64,000 bases of DNA from contig SADC01001227.1 of the NCBI GenBank assembly GCA_004194705.1, positions 1,922,001-1,986,000 on the forward strand. The letters are read 5' to 3'. The notes under the pieces were generated by a model. The model did no database searches. It was not told the DNA's origin and saw only the letters and a list, made by a program, of their open reading frames with translations. Below are positions 36,701-46,221 of the stretch, piece after piece. The DNA is from Ditylenchus dipsaci (taxonomy: Eukaryota > Nematoda > Chromadorea > Rhabditida > Anguinidae). Every line of letters begins with the position of its first letter. The stretch's first letter is position 1. The translations under genes and the position numbers were made by a program.

Positions 36701-36840
36701 AACACGTTCAGTATGAAGCTAACTTCCTTGACCAGCACAGAGATTGGATAGATGTTTTGTTAGAAGGACTTAAAGACCCAAATAGATATGAAAAAATAGA
36801 ATTGTTGAGAGAACGTCCATTGTCGCCTTCTCATGAATGA
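33756..36840 (+). CDS. Unassigned 11-exon gene with ubiquitin-like and FLYWCH-like zinc segments
   Basis: Exons: 33756-33896, 34029-34154, 34422-34706, 34761-34938, 34993-35162, 35217-35273, 35725-35910, 35960-36097, 36143-36178, 36363-36463, 36626-36840 (stop). The start is the ATG at 33756, just after a TTTTTCAG. Exon 3 holds a ubiquitin-like stretch: CLEIYSRSKSPVLDRIHDSQ, then FYLAYNGRLLPDGEL, then FIRLLGG. Exons 7-8 hold VVFKCLGCNK...HSPYC, reminiscent of FLYWCH/MULE-type zinc folds (C-x2-C...H-x3-C). The intron after 34706 has a GC donor; it is 54 bp with no stop, so retention is possible. One base is missing in the A run at 34511-34515 and one in the T run at 35815-35817. Function unknown; the domain calls are by eye. 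Confidence 0.6.
35367..35616. mobile_element. Near-perfect 250-bp hairpin in an intron
   Basis: Left arm starts 'atagttaacaagttcacag' and reaches 'ggtgatcgagtctggaag' near 35461. The right arm starts 'cttccagactcgatcacc' near 35521 and ends 'cttgttaactat'. The arms of about 97 bp are almost identical and the loop is about 60 bp. Lies in the intron before exon 7 of the ubiquitin-like-segment gene, so it would be transcribed as a hairpin. Confidence 0.85.
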
Positions 36841-37545
36841 TTTTTCTGGCCAGACAGATGCCATATGCCTTGCCTACATACATATGTAAAGTAAAGTAAA
36901 TATCACTATAGATAAAATATGAACATAAAATATTGCTGTCTTTTTGTTTTCGTGTTTTTCGCGGTGTGCCTTTAGCCAAATTTAACCATACTTCAGCTTA
37001 AGATATGCTCTTTGGCCAGGGTTCTCATCGAAAAATTTTTGAATGAAGTACATTTTCAAAAAAATAAAGATTTATGCCCTTAATTCTGGTAACAATTATA
37101 TTTTATTCAAAAAGTCTTGCATTATCAAATAATTTCAGGCTCGCCTGCTATCATCTATTTAATTTTAAACAAAAACTTACGAGGAGCTTCCTTCCGAATG
37201 ATTAGCGAAAGTTCCAGAAGATATCTCAAGGTTCAACTGTCAGCAGTGTTTCTATCAAAGTAAGCAGCTATTGAAACGTTAAAACAGAATAAAAACTCTA
37301 CTTTATTTTTCTTTGTAAATACTTAAAATTTTATTAATAAAGTGCCACATTTTTCAAAACACACTTCAAAGTATTAAAAAACTCTAAATTGCAATACTGA
37401 CTTTTTTAAATTTGAGGCTTATTGAAATAAAAACTACCAACATTTTTTGTAGTATTTTAATTATCACTATTTGATTCAGGAAACAAAACTATCAAAGCCA
37501 GCACTCAGCTAGCTGATGTTCACGATACTACCAGCTTTGTAAAAA
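36841..37545. other. Intergenic, no gene seen
   Basis: AT-rich 3' flank; no repeats or frames that I can support. Confidence 0.35.
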
Positions 37546-37548
37546 ATT

Positions 37549-37780
37549 TGGCGCTACTATAGAATACCCCCCCCCCCCAAAATCCGACCTTTAAAAAATG
37601 CTGTAACTACCCTTGCAAACAACAAGTTTAGCTTAGCCCTTAGCTTGGGGGCCAGCGTACGGAAGTTGTGACTAATGAAGAGTTTGCGCACATTTTCCGG
37701 GTCTGGGACATATATTTGGGTACTTTTTACTTAAGTTTTAAAAGGTCGGATTTTTGGGGGGGTATTCTATAGTAGGGTCA
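37549..37780. mobile_element. Miniature element with GGCGCTACTATAGAATACCCC ends, intact copy
   Basis: Left 'ggcgctactatagaataccc' plus a C run and 'aatccgacctttaaaa'; right 'ttttaaaaggtcggattttt' plus a G run and 'gtattctatagtaggg'. The inside contains 'tgtaactacccttgcaaaca' and 'agcgtacggaagttgtgact'. Other copies: 38758-39966 (interrupted), 59452-59696, and a right half at about 58255-58345. Confidence 0.8.
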
Positions 37781-37916
37781 AAAATTTATATTAAAATTTG
37801 TAGCCATAGTTATTTGTATTGTTATTTTTTGCATAAAAGAATACACTCTGTTCTAATTATTGACAACGAAAGTTTATTAGAAGCTTCAAATTGTACAGTA
37901 AAGTAAATATCACTAC

Positions 37917-38045
37917 AGTCAACACCCGTTATAGTGACACCCATTGGACCGGCCTCGGGGTGTCACTATAGCGAAGTGTCACTGTAGCGAGGTTTTTTCG
38001 AGAAATTTCTTGAAAAGTGTCACTATATCGAGGGTTTCGCAAATA
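37917..38045. mobile_element. Pogo-like end fragment (word GTGTCACTATAGCGA)
   Basis: 'cagtcaacacccgttatagt' is a typical pogo/Tigger terminus. The word 'gtgtcactatagcga' repeats four times with small changes up to 'gtcactatatcgaggg'. The other end was not found. Confidence 0.6.
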
Positions 38046-38097
38046 GTAATGCAGTCACCTATCGATTTTATGTGTAAACCAAAAGCTAATACCGTCT

Positions 38098-38200
38098 ACA
38101 GGGTGGCCAAAAAAACCTGAAATTTTTCAAAATTAACACTGTTTTATTTGAAGCTTATTAATTTTTTAATTTCTAAGATCATGTAGCAGTGTTTGATAAC
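38098..38200. mobile_element. Tc1/mariner-like terminus fragment
   Basis: 'tacagggtggccaaaaaaac' resembles the ends at 8798, 19804 (tacagggtgtgttaagcaaa) and 51137. Only one end is visible. Confidence 0.35.
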
Positions 38201-38315
38201 TTGTTTGAACACCAAGATCAAGCGCTACGTGCTAATAGAAAAACATTTTGAAAGTAGGGTCTAACACCTTCTAACCTAATTTTTCAAGTCTTTTGTAAGC
38301 TCTGACGCGTCAGTA

Positions 38316-38580
38316 TACCGTATATTCTCTATTAATCCCCACTTTCTAATGAACCCCCACCCTCTAATAATCCCTACCCCACGGACCTCATATCTCAGTC
38401 TAGAGCAAATATTTCACAAATCTGTTTTTTCGCATTTTCTTAATTAGCACGAGCTCTCTTGATTCCACTTTTCGGATCTTGGTCGACTGCCCAAAAATCT
38501 CGAAATGGACCTCAAAATTTTCCGATTTTTTAGGGTTGAAAAATAATCTCCCATGGAGGATTAATAGAGAATATACGGAA
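38316..38580. mobile_element. TACCGTATT-family miniature element, copy 5 (word AATCCCC)
   Basis: Ends 'taccgtatattctctattaa' and 'ttaatagagaatatacgg'. Words 'aatccccac', 'aacccccaccc', 'aatccctacccc' and 'taatctccc' occur at the same places where other copies carry their own word. The core (tcttgattccacttttcgg, 'ctcgaaatggacctcaaaa') matches the core of the 43253 copy. Confidence 0.75.
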
Positions 38581-38757
38581 ATCTAAAACATACAGATTTT
38601 GCTGGTCAAAGCTTGGTCAAGGAAACATTATATATTCGCTATTCAGACTCGCAACTCTGGAATTAGAGTACACAATTTTCATGATCTAAATGGAAAGTTG
38701 CATACCTAAATAGCAAAACTATAGTGTTTTCTCAGAAACAACCGAAATTAATAAATT

Positions 38758-39966
38758 TGGCGCTAGTATAGAATACCCCCCCCCCCCCCTCAAGAATCCG
38801 ACCTTTAAAAAATGCTGTAAATACCAGGGTGGTGACCTCAGCCGGCTGAGGCTGATGGCTGAGAAAAAATTTTAAGCGTGGCTGACGGCTGAGGCTGATA
38901 AAATTTTCAGACCTCAGCCGGCTGAGGCTGAGCCTGATGGCTGAGAAAAAATTTTAAGCCTGGCTGACGGCTAAGGCTGAGAAAAATTTTCAGACCTCAG
39001 CCGGCTGAGGCTGATGCTGAGAAAATTTCTTGGACCTGGCTGACGGCTGAGGCTGAGAAAATTTTTCGAAACTTCTTTAACAGAAATTTTTTTCTGAATT
39101 TTTTTTATCAAAGTTTCGAATTTTTCTAAAAAATTTGAAATTATTAATTTTTCATAGCAATAAATCCATCAGGTTGCTCTGCAATTCTGGTTTCTTACAA
39201 GATGTAATTTATTGCATTATCTCGAAAAATTTTAAAACAGTAAGGACGAAGCGTCAAGGGAGTCAGAAAAGTGATTCAGTTCACATCTTTATTTTACTAT
39301 TTTACGTTTTGTGACTTTATAGAATGATTAATACTTTTTCAGTTATTAGAATCGCACAACTAGCTACTTGATGGTGAAATCATTTAAAAAAACTTGAACA
39401 ACTGAAAGTTTATTTCACAAAATGGAAATTCGCACAAAAGAGATTTTGCACCAAACCTAGGTCATTTTGCCCCAAAACCAGCTTTGTATGTTTTATTACT
39501 ACTTATACCCAAACCAATAAAATTCTCATTCTTGATGATTTTTACAGTACAACCGGCTTAATTCAAACTCAGCCGGCTGAGATTAAACTCAGCCATCAGC
39601 CGGCTGAGGCTGAAGCTGACGGCTGAGGCTGAGAAAAATTTTCAGACCTCAGCCGGCTGAGGCTGATGGCTGAGAAAAAATTTTAAGCCTGGCTGACGGC
39701 TGAGGCTGAGAGAAATTTTCAGACCTCAGCCGGCTGAGCTGATGGCTGAGGTAATTGTCGAGTATACCACCCTGGTAACTACCCTTGCAAACAACAAGTT
39801 TAGGCTTAGCCGTTAGGCTTGGTGTAGGCCAGCGTACGGAAGTTGTGACTAATAAAGAGTGTACGCCCATTTTCGAGGTCTGGGACATAAATTTGAGTAC
39901 TTTTTACTTAAGTAAAAAAGGTGAAAATCGTCGGGGAGGGGGAGGGTATTCGCTACTCGGGTCATA
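38758..39966. mobile_element. GGCGCTA-ended miniature element interrupted by a hAT-like insertion
   Basis: Outer left part 38758-38824 and outer right part 39775-39966 together make the same element as 37549-37780. The 950-bp insertion between them is listed separately. Confidence 0.8.
38825..39774. mobile_element. hAT-like element built from AGCCGGCTGAGGCTGA words
   Basis: Ends 'cagggtggt' and 'accaccctg', flanked by GTAAATAC (38817-38824) and GTAACTAC (39775-39782). The uninterrupted copy at 37549 has a single GTAACTAC at the matching place, so this is an 8-bp target duplication with one later change. Both flanks of the element (38835-39065 and 39555-39755) consist of repeats of cagccggctgaggctga and ggctgacggctgaggctgag. 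The middle is AT-rich without coding signal. Confidence 0.87.
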
Positions 39967-40625
39967 AATTTGATTAAACCAGTCATATGAATAATACGGA
40001 GATACTGCACTACAATTGCAAATATCAATCACAACTGGATGACAGTTTTGACCCCATGGGCAATGGTTGCTGTTGTGGCTGAAGTACACCTGCCTCATTA
40101 TGAGAGCTGACAAGAGCATAAGAACTGTGGTATGCTCTACCGGTCACTCACAACGGAGCCATAATAACCATGAAAAATTAAACCATAATGAGCGATCCAA
40201 GCAGAATATTTAGGGATTGTGTGCTCATACTTTAAGTTGCGGCTCAACCACCATATTTATAGTGAATGAAAGAGATGCAGTGCCTTATTGTTTTGAGCTT
40301 TAAAAACTAACAGAGTCTTTTTGGTACAAGCTTATGACTAAGGATGTAAAGTTGAGTTGCATTTAATATTGCATATCCTTTTTGTCCATTTCTTTTATCT
40401 AAGAAGAATGAAATGAAAAATTCAAATACAGAATTTCGTTAAATTTCGTTAATTTTAGGGCGGCGTATCTTAAGAAGCTTAATAAAAATGAGAATTATTA
40501 AATACTTGGTGTGAGCACACTCTTTAAAAATAAACATAAGGCAAAAGTAGGAGCTTTTAAGCCATACAAGACAGCGTGTAACAAATCATAAAATAATTAT
40601 TTATTATACTTGACTTACAGTGTTA

Positions 40626-41036
40626 TGGCTCATTTATAAACGTTGTCGTTGGAATATTTTTTTTTATAAAACCCTTTTTTCGCCAACGACGACGAAAACG
40701 ACGACCTATTTATAAAAAATCCAACGACAACGACAACGACGACACTAACGACAACGAAATTTTTCATTCAAAATTGGACAAATTTCGCATTCTCAGATGA
40801 GATTTCAAGGGAAAACGTGTGGAGAGTATAGTTAATCCTTAAAATTCTGACTTAAAATGCAAATTTGTCTTATTTGGAAAAAAAATTTTCGTTGTCGTTG
40901 GCGTTGTCGCTGGATTTCTTATAAATAGGTCGTCGTTGTCGTTGTCGTCGTTGGCGTTGTCGTTGGCGTAAAATTGCCTTTATAAAACATTTTTCCAACG
41001 ATGACGACAACGACAACGTTTATAAATGAGTCATTA
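40626..41036. mobile_element. Harbinger-like miniature element with GTCGTT/CAACGA arms, copy 1
   Basis: Ends 'tggctcatttataaacg' and 'cgtttataaatgagtca', flanked by TTA on both sides. The arms are long irregular runs of gttgtcgtcg / caacgacgac interrupted by 'ttataaa'. The centre is a unique 130-bp stretch containing 'ggaaaacgtgtggagagtat'. Confidence 0.85.
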
Positions 41037-41386
41037 GGCATGAGAGGCTCAGTTGAAATGATTGTGATAACTAGCGCGAGTAGTAGTCATTGTGATAACC
41101 CTGTGTGAGCATGACTACTGTTGTGTGGTGAACAAATTGTGCCTGTATTGTGTCCTAAACACACAACTGCTTACAAGGGTCTTTGAATTGTACCACAGTT
41201 GTTCGGCATTATATGCATCATTAGGTTGATTATTGGCAACGACTAGAAATTTAAAACCACGTAACTAATATAGAAGAAATTTAGGAAGAGCTTAAAATTC
41301 GTTTTAAGAGAAATTTCACTTAGAGTTGCAACTTAACAAAAGATCTTCGAAACAGGAAGCGTCAACAGAAAAAAGAAGACAAAGAC

Positions 41387-42090
41387 AGGGTGATAAAATG
41401 ATTTGCTTAATGTGTTAACGTTTCATTTCAGGTGGGTCCGAACCCAGCTAACCGAAGAAGATGTCATCGCCAAGTTCCGAGGAGACGTTCATCTTACTCC
41501 TGGAAAAGCGTCGAAGCAAGAAGGAAGGGCATCGCCGACAACAATCCGAAGGATTCTCAAGACTAAAAATTCCATCTTTTCAAGATGATGCTCAGTCAAT
41601 AAATTAAGCCGTATGTTTAACAGAAGAAAATCGACCTCAGAAGAACTTTCGCAATCGTTGGATGGGGAGAAGCTCAGTCAACCGTCCCGCCGTATTCGCC
41701 TGACCTAACGCCGTGTGACTTCTTTCTGTGGGATGGATCAAGGATCAAGTCCATCGCACTCAGCCTGCTGGTCTCGAAGAACTGAAGAGAAGAATCGTCC
41801 GAGCATACCAAAAAATTCCTCCTGCTATAGTACAGCGAGCAATTAACAGCTATGGCCATCGACTTCAACGATGGAAACATCGAATGAAATTTCTTAATTT
41901 TTGTTGTTCGCATTGTTTATTGTTTTTTGATGTTGGAAAAAAAGTTTTGTTATTGATGTCTATCACCATTCTGCTGCCTAGAGTCTTGGCTATCGAATAA
42001 AAAAGATCTTGTCGAGACACAATAGAATCAAAAAGATATGGCCGAAATAAACTCGGACAAAAATTCGGCGAACCCTGTACATTGTATATT
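41387..42090 (+). pseudogene. Decayed mariner-superfamily (DDE_3-like) transposase
   Basis: Frame fragments: ASPTTIRRILK at about 41530 and, at about 41685, PYSPDLTPCDFFLW, the typical ...PxSPDLxPxDFFLW motif of mariner/DDE_3 transposases. After a one-base shift come WIKDQVHRTQPAGLEELKRR and IVQRAINSYGHRL. The first catalytic Asp region is not recognisable. The right end may be 'tcggcgaaccctgta' at about 42065-42080. Non-functional remnant. Confidence 0.75.
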
Positions 42091-42094
42091 ATAC

Positions 42095-42330
42095 TCCGTT
42101 AACGACGTGAAATTGTCAACTTGTAATCGAATATGTTAACTTTGAGTTAACTAAGTGAGGTTGCTAACTCGTGTGAAATATGTTGACTTTTTAATTGACT
42201 ATGCATGATTGTAAACATGCGATCGAACATGTTAACTTTTAATCAACTCTGCAAAGCTGCTAACTCGTGAAAAATGTCTTGACTTTTTACTGAAGATGCA
42301 TGATAGTTAACCTGTGTTGGAATCAGTGTT
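42095..42330. repeat. Diverged GTTAAC-type tandem repeat
   Basis: Repeats containing gttaact, 'aactcgtg', 'tatgcatgat' and 'ttgactttttaat' at about 50-bp spacing. It shares vocabulary (gttaac, tatgcat, aactg) with the minisatellite at 51850-52800 and seems an older relative. Confidence 0.5.
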
Positions 42331-42339
42331 TGCGTGAGC

Positions 42340-42600
42340 GCACTTAAACTGAGAATCTCAGTCAGTGAGAGTGATAATAAGCTCACTCAACGAAAAAGTT
42401 TTAACAGCAAGAAATAGGAAAATGAAATTTTTAGATGTGACGTTCCTCAGTTATAATGACATTTCGAAATTCTCACTCACTCTCACACTTAATTTTCGAT
42501 TTTTTTTCTCACTCACTCTGAAATTCTGCTCTCACTCTCACTATTACTCTTACTTGCTTATTTTTTCGTTCTCAGTGAGGTGCTTATTATACAGCATTAT
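42340..42600. repeat. CACTCTCACTCA / GAGTGAG word-repeat element
   Basis: The left side has 'gagaatctcagtcagtgaga' and 'gtgagagtgat'; the right side has 'tctcactcactctcac', 'ctcactcactctg' and 'ctcactctcactatt'. The two sides are inverted, as in the other word-rich miniature elements. Confidence 0.5.
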
Positions 42601-42689
42601 ACAGTAAACCGGAAGCAGACCTAAAAACCCAAACGATTCAATCCAAACTGAAAAAAAATTGTGTTCTAAAGACGGTTAAATTTGAATCG

Positions 42690-43200
42690 GGTCCTCTACT
42701 CTGGACTGGTTGTACCCAGAGGATTAGAACCAGTAACCTTACTGATGAGTATATGGACCTCTACGACACTCAAAATTATGATAAAAAAGGTATGCACCCA
42801 GTGGATTCGAACCAGCATCCGCGCGGTGGCTATCCAGGTGGTCGTCCACTTGGATCAAAAACGTTTTCGGGTTCCAAACCATTTTTCTGCACTAATTCGA
42901 GCATGCTGAAGAGGGTTTGACAGTGGTAAAATCACGTTTTATCGATAAATTTAGAGCTATTGTGAACTCTTGATTTACCCAAATTAAGAATTTACGATAA
43001 CCCAAAAATTTCTTGATAAAACGTGATTTTACCACTGGCAAACCAATTTCATGATGCTCGAATTAGTGTAGAAAAATTGATTTGGAAACCGAAAACGTAA
43101 AAAGATTTTTGATCCAAGTGGACGACCACTTGGATATGCACCGCCGATGTTGCTGGTTCGAATTCACCTGGGTTCACACTTTATTTTTTACCATAATTTA
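42690..43200. repeat. tRNA-like short repeats arranged as an inverted pair
   Basis: 'gcacccagtggattcgaacc' at about 42795 is answered by 'ggttcgaattcacctgggtt' at about 43156. Between them 'ggtcgtccacttggatc' is answered by 'gatccaagtggacgaccac'. The phrase ggttcgaat is a tRNA B-box-like word. Related pieces are at 24505, 24668, 44640-44730 and 48610. The piece at 44660 (gtagtacagtggttaacg ... 'atgttcgattctacg') has both A- and B-box-like words. Confidence 0.5.
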
Positions 43201-43252
43201 GATGTAAAAAGACTAACGTTTGACCTTCCAGGTCATTTGGTGAATCTGCCCT

Positions 43253-43506
43253 TACCGTATTTCCTCTAATAGCGCCCCCGCTCTAATAAGCGCCCCCCTC
43301 CCTCGACTTTGAGGGTCTGGATCTCAGTATAGAAGCAATATTTTGCAAAGCTGTTTGATACGTTTTCTTAACTCCCACGAGCTCTACCGATTCCACTTTT
43401 TAGATCTGGTTGCACACACAAAATCTCGAAATCGAATTCCAAATTTTCCGATTTTCGGGGTTTGAAAAATAAGCGCTCCGGGGCGCTTATTAGAGAAAAT
43501 ACGGTA
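43253..43506. mobile_element. TACCGTATT-family miniature element, copy 6 (word AGCGCCCC)
   Basis: Ends 'taccgtatttcctctaatag' and 'ttattagagaaaatacggta'. The words 'agcgcccccgctctaataag', 'gcgcccccctccc' and 'aataagcgctccggggcgc' sit at both ends. The core is shared with the copies at 8528 (inverted) and 38316. Confidence 0.78.
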
Positions 43507-45055
43507 CTCTTGGATATCAACCTGTCCAGGTGGTACACAACCCGTGATTTAGTGTTGGGTAGCTAAAATCGCACTTTTGGTCTAAACAAGCCAACTCTTC
43601 ACGGCTAAAGTACCTTATATCGCCCCCTCGCAAAACGCCCCAAAATCATGTTTTGTGTGTTTTAACCATTGAAACATACTTAAAACATGTTTTTAGGTGC
43701 GAAAAGCCATTTCCTGGGGAAAAAATTTTCATCAAAAATCGACCAAAACCATGATAACCCTTGTTGGTCAAAAATCGACTTAACAACAATATTAGAATTC
43801 ATCAAGCATTTCTTCTACGATTTGAAGCTTGATTTGAACATAGTTTGAATACTGGGGCCTACTGCATAAATAAACTCTGGTATGTATGCTTTTTCATGCA
43901 TCCAGAGTCTCTTTCGAGTGATTTGTGTCTAAGGTATGTGGGTGTGCGCATCTCAACCCCAAGCCTTTAAGCCCCTGTGCCCCTTTGAAGGGGGCGCAGG
44001 AGGCTTGAAGGGTTAGAAAGGGTCCGAAAGGGTCCTTGAAGGTCCGAGCAAGATTCTTGATCATAAAATGCATTTAGAGGCTTTTTTGCCAAGTCCCATG
44101 TTGATGAACATGGTAAAAAATTGAAATTGTGGTTTTGGTCGATTTTTGATGAAAAAATGTTTTCCCAGGAAATGGCTTTCCGCACCTAAAAACGTGTTTT
44201 GAGCATGTTCAGTGGTTAAAACACACAAAAACATGATTTTGGGGCGTTTTGCGAGGGGACGATGTAAGGTACTCCGTCCCTGTTCACAGATTTTTTAGTT
44301 TGGAAAACGGATTTTTCTATTTAAATGAACTTTTTTTTTTAGGCCATCCAGGTGGACATCCACCTGGCCAGGTGACACCTACGCCAGGTATGGAGGTTGG
44401 GTTTGTAAAATCGCAGCTTTGGCTTTACAAACCCAATTCCCCACACAATTTGAAGTTAGAAAAATGGCTTATTTTTTATTTTTAAGAAATTTTAATTTTT
44501 CAAAATGCAAAATGTCGCTTAAATTTCGGGGTACCGCCGTTCAAACCCCTATGAATATTATCCACGTGCTTTGAATACCATTCAAGTAGGTTAACTAGGT
44601 GAAAAAATTCGAAATAATAACTTGCACTGGGGTGTACGCAACTGGGGTTTTATGCAATTGAGTTCGTAGTACAGTGGTTAACGTGATTGGCTTAAAGTTT
44701 TAGGTCAAATGTTCGATTCTACGTACCTGCATTTTCAAAATACCGTATTTTCATCATACCTGTAAAACAAAATGAACCAGAGAAGGCCTTTAGAGAAATT
44801 TTGTTTTACCAAGTGTATCTTTAGCAAAATTATTTTAAGCAAATGTGCCTTTTAGCAAATATTTCTTTAAATTCTTCGGTACATCCAAAGAAATAATTTA
44901 CGGGGTGAAAATTATCTGCGCAAAATTCAAATTTTAGGGGATAAAAAATAATTTGAGGTGGTAAAACAATTTGAGCCTTAAAAAGTTTGCATGGTCTATC
45001 TCTTTGAAGTTGCATAGGCAAAAATCGTTACTTGGTCGTTCACAAGGGCAACAGA
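43507..45055. other. Repeat-rich intergenic region
   Basis: 43600-44290 is a palindrome of about 0.7 kb: 'ccccctcgcaaaacgcccc' and 'aaatcatgttttgtgtgttt' are answered by 'aaacacacaaaaacatgatt' and 'ttggggcgttttgcgaggg'. Nested in it is the GCGCCCC unit at 43850-44110. 44340-44400 is a CACCTGGCCAGGTG repeat. 44640-44730 is tRNA-like. No gene. Confidence 0.5.
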
Positions 45056-45059
45056 CCAC

Positions 45060-45412
45060 CATACAGTGACAATGGCATGTCGAAGTCCCTGTCGAAGTGC
45101 AAAGAAAAATACGGTGTAGTGCTTAAAAATCATTCTGTTTGACATATTTTCGTTATCTTTTTCAAACATTTTATAGCCCAAAAGATAGCGCATGAAATTA
45201 CGCACCAGATAGATGAAAAATAATGAAAGTCGGCTGTGAAAAACCTAGCTCTTGTCGAAGCAGAAAAAAATTTCGAACGGTTTCGAATTTCGAAAATCTA
45301 TATAAAATAGCCTACTTCGACATCGACATAGACATCGACTTCGACATCGACATGTCACTGTAACCACTTTGCTTCGACATCGATATCGACATCGACATGC
45401 CATTGTAACCAA
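45060..45412. mobile_element. Miniature element with CGACATCGACAT words
   Basis: Left 'tacagtgacaatggcatgtc' then 'gaagtccctgtcgaag'; right 'cgacatgccattgtaacc'. The right part is a run of ttcgacatcgacatagac-like words. The ends are inverted relatives. Confidence 0.6.
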
Positions 45413-45419
45413 GCCATAA

Positions 45420-45522
45420 TACCGTAAATTCTCTATTTATCACCCATGGGTAATTATTTTTCAACCCTCTCTAGGGGGTGGGTAATTATCAGAGAGTGGG
45501 TAATTAATAGAGAATATACGGT
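45420..45522. mobile_element. TACCGTATT-family miniature element, copy 7 (word ATCACCC)
   Basis: The shortest copy (103 bp): 'taccgtaaattctctattta', 'tcacccatgggtaattattt', 'gggtgggtaattatcagaga', 'gggtaattaatagagaatat'. The word 'gggtaattat' recurs at each expected place. Confidence 0.78.
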
Positions 45523-45787
45523 GCACTGTATTGACGTAGCGATTCAGGGCTATAAAATAAGTATAAAATAAATTTTTTCGAAGAAAAACTACCACATTTT
45601 TTCTTTCAAACACCCTATTCCCATTTTATTAATTCACAAGAGTTAAGTCAGAGAACAAACATAATAAAATCTCTGTTGACGTAATAGTGATGTGATCAGC
45701 AAATTTTTTTGCATGATGTCACAGTGTTGAGAAAATTTTTGCTCTATGCAATAGTGTCAACATTACATGATTAATACCTATTGCTAC

Positions 45788-46221
45788 TGGCTCATTTATA
45801 AACGTTGTCGTTGTCGTCGTCGTTGTCGTTGGAAAAAATGTTTTATAAAGGCAATTTTACGACAACGACAACGCCAACGTCGACGACAACGACAACGACG
45901 ACCTATTTATAAAAAATCCAACGACAACGCCAACGACAACGAAAATTTTTCTTCCAAATAAGACAAATTTTGCATTTTAAGTCATAATTTTAAGGATTAA
46001 CTATACTCTCCACACGTTTCCCTTGAAATCTCGTCTGAGAATGCGAAATTTGTCCAATTTTGAATGAAAAATTTCGTTGTCGTTAGTTCGTCGTTGTCGT
46101 TGGCGTTGTCGTTGGATTTTTTACAAGTAGGTCGTCGTTGTCGTTGGCGAAAAAAAGGGTTTTATAAAAAAATATTCCAACGACGACGACAACGACAATG
46201 GCAACGTTTATAAATGAGCCA
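45788..46221. mobile_element. Harbinger-like miniature element with GTCGTT/CAACGA arms, copy 2
   Basis: Same element as 40626-41036 but with the unique centre in opposite orientation (atactctccacacgtttccc). Flanked by TAC on both sides, consistent with a 3-bp target duplication. A partial third copy is at 58446-58635. The Arg-rich open frame across the left arm is a product of the repeat. Confidence 0.85.

Noticed and set aside
39649..39967. Overlapping open frames with SAEAQPEPS / LSRLRSENF patterns
   Set aside because: They come from AGCCGGCTGAG repeats and the G/C-run ends of the GGCGCTA element.
44640..44740. Possible functional tRNA gene
   Set aside because: A- and B-box-like words are present, but I cannot fold a proper acceptor stem, and related pieces are dispersed; more likely a tRNA-derived short repeat.
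45767..45961. Arg-rich open frame (RCRCRRRC-like) on the + strand
   Set aside because: It runs through the GTCGTT/CAACGA arms of a miniature element; the composition is dictated by the repeat.
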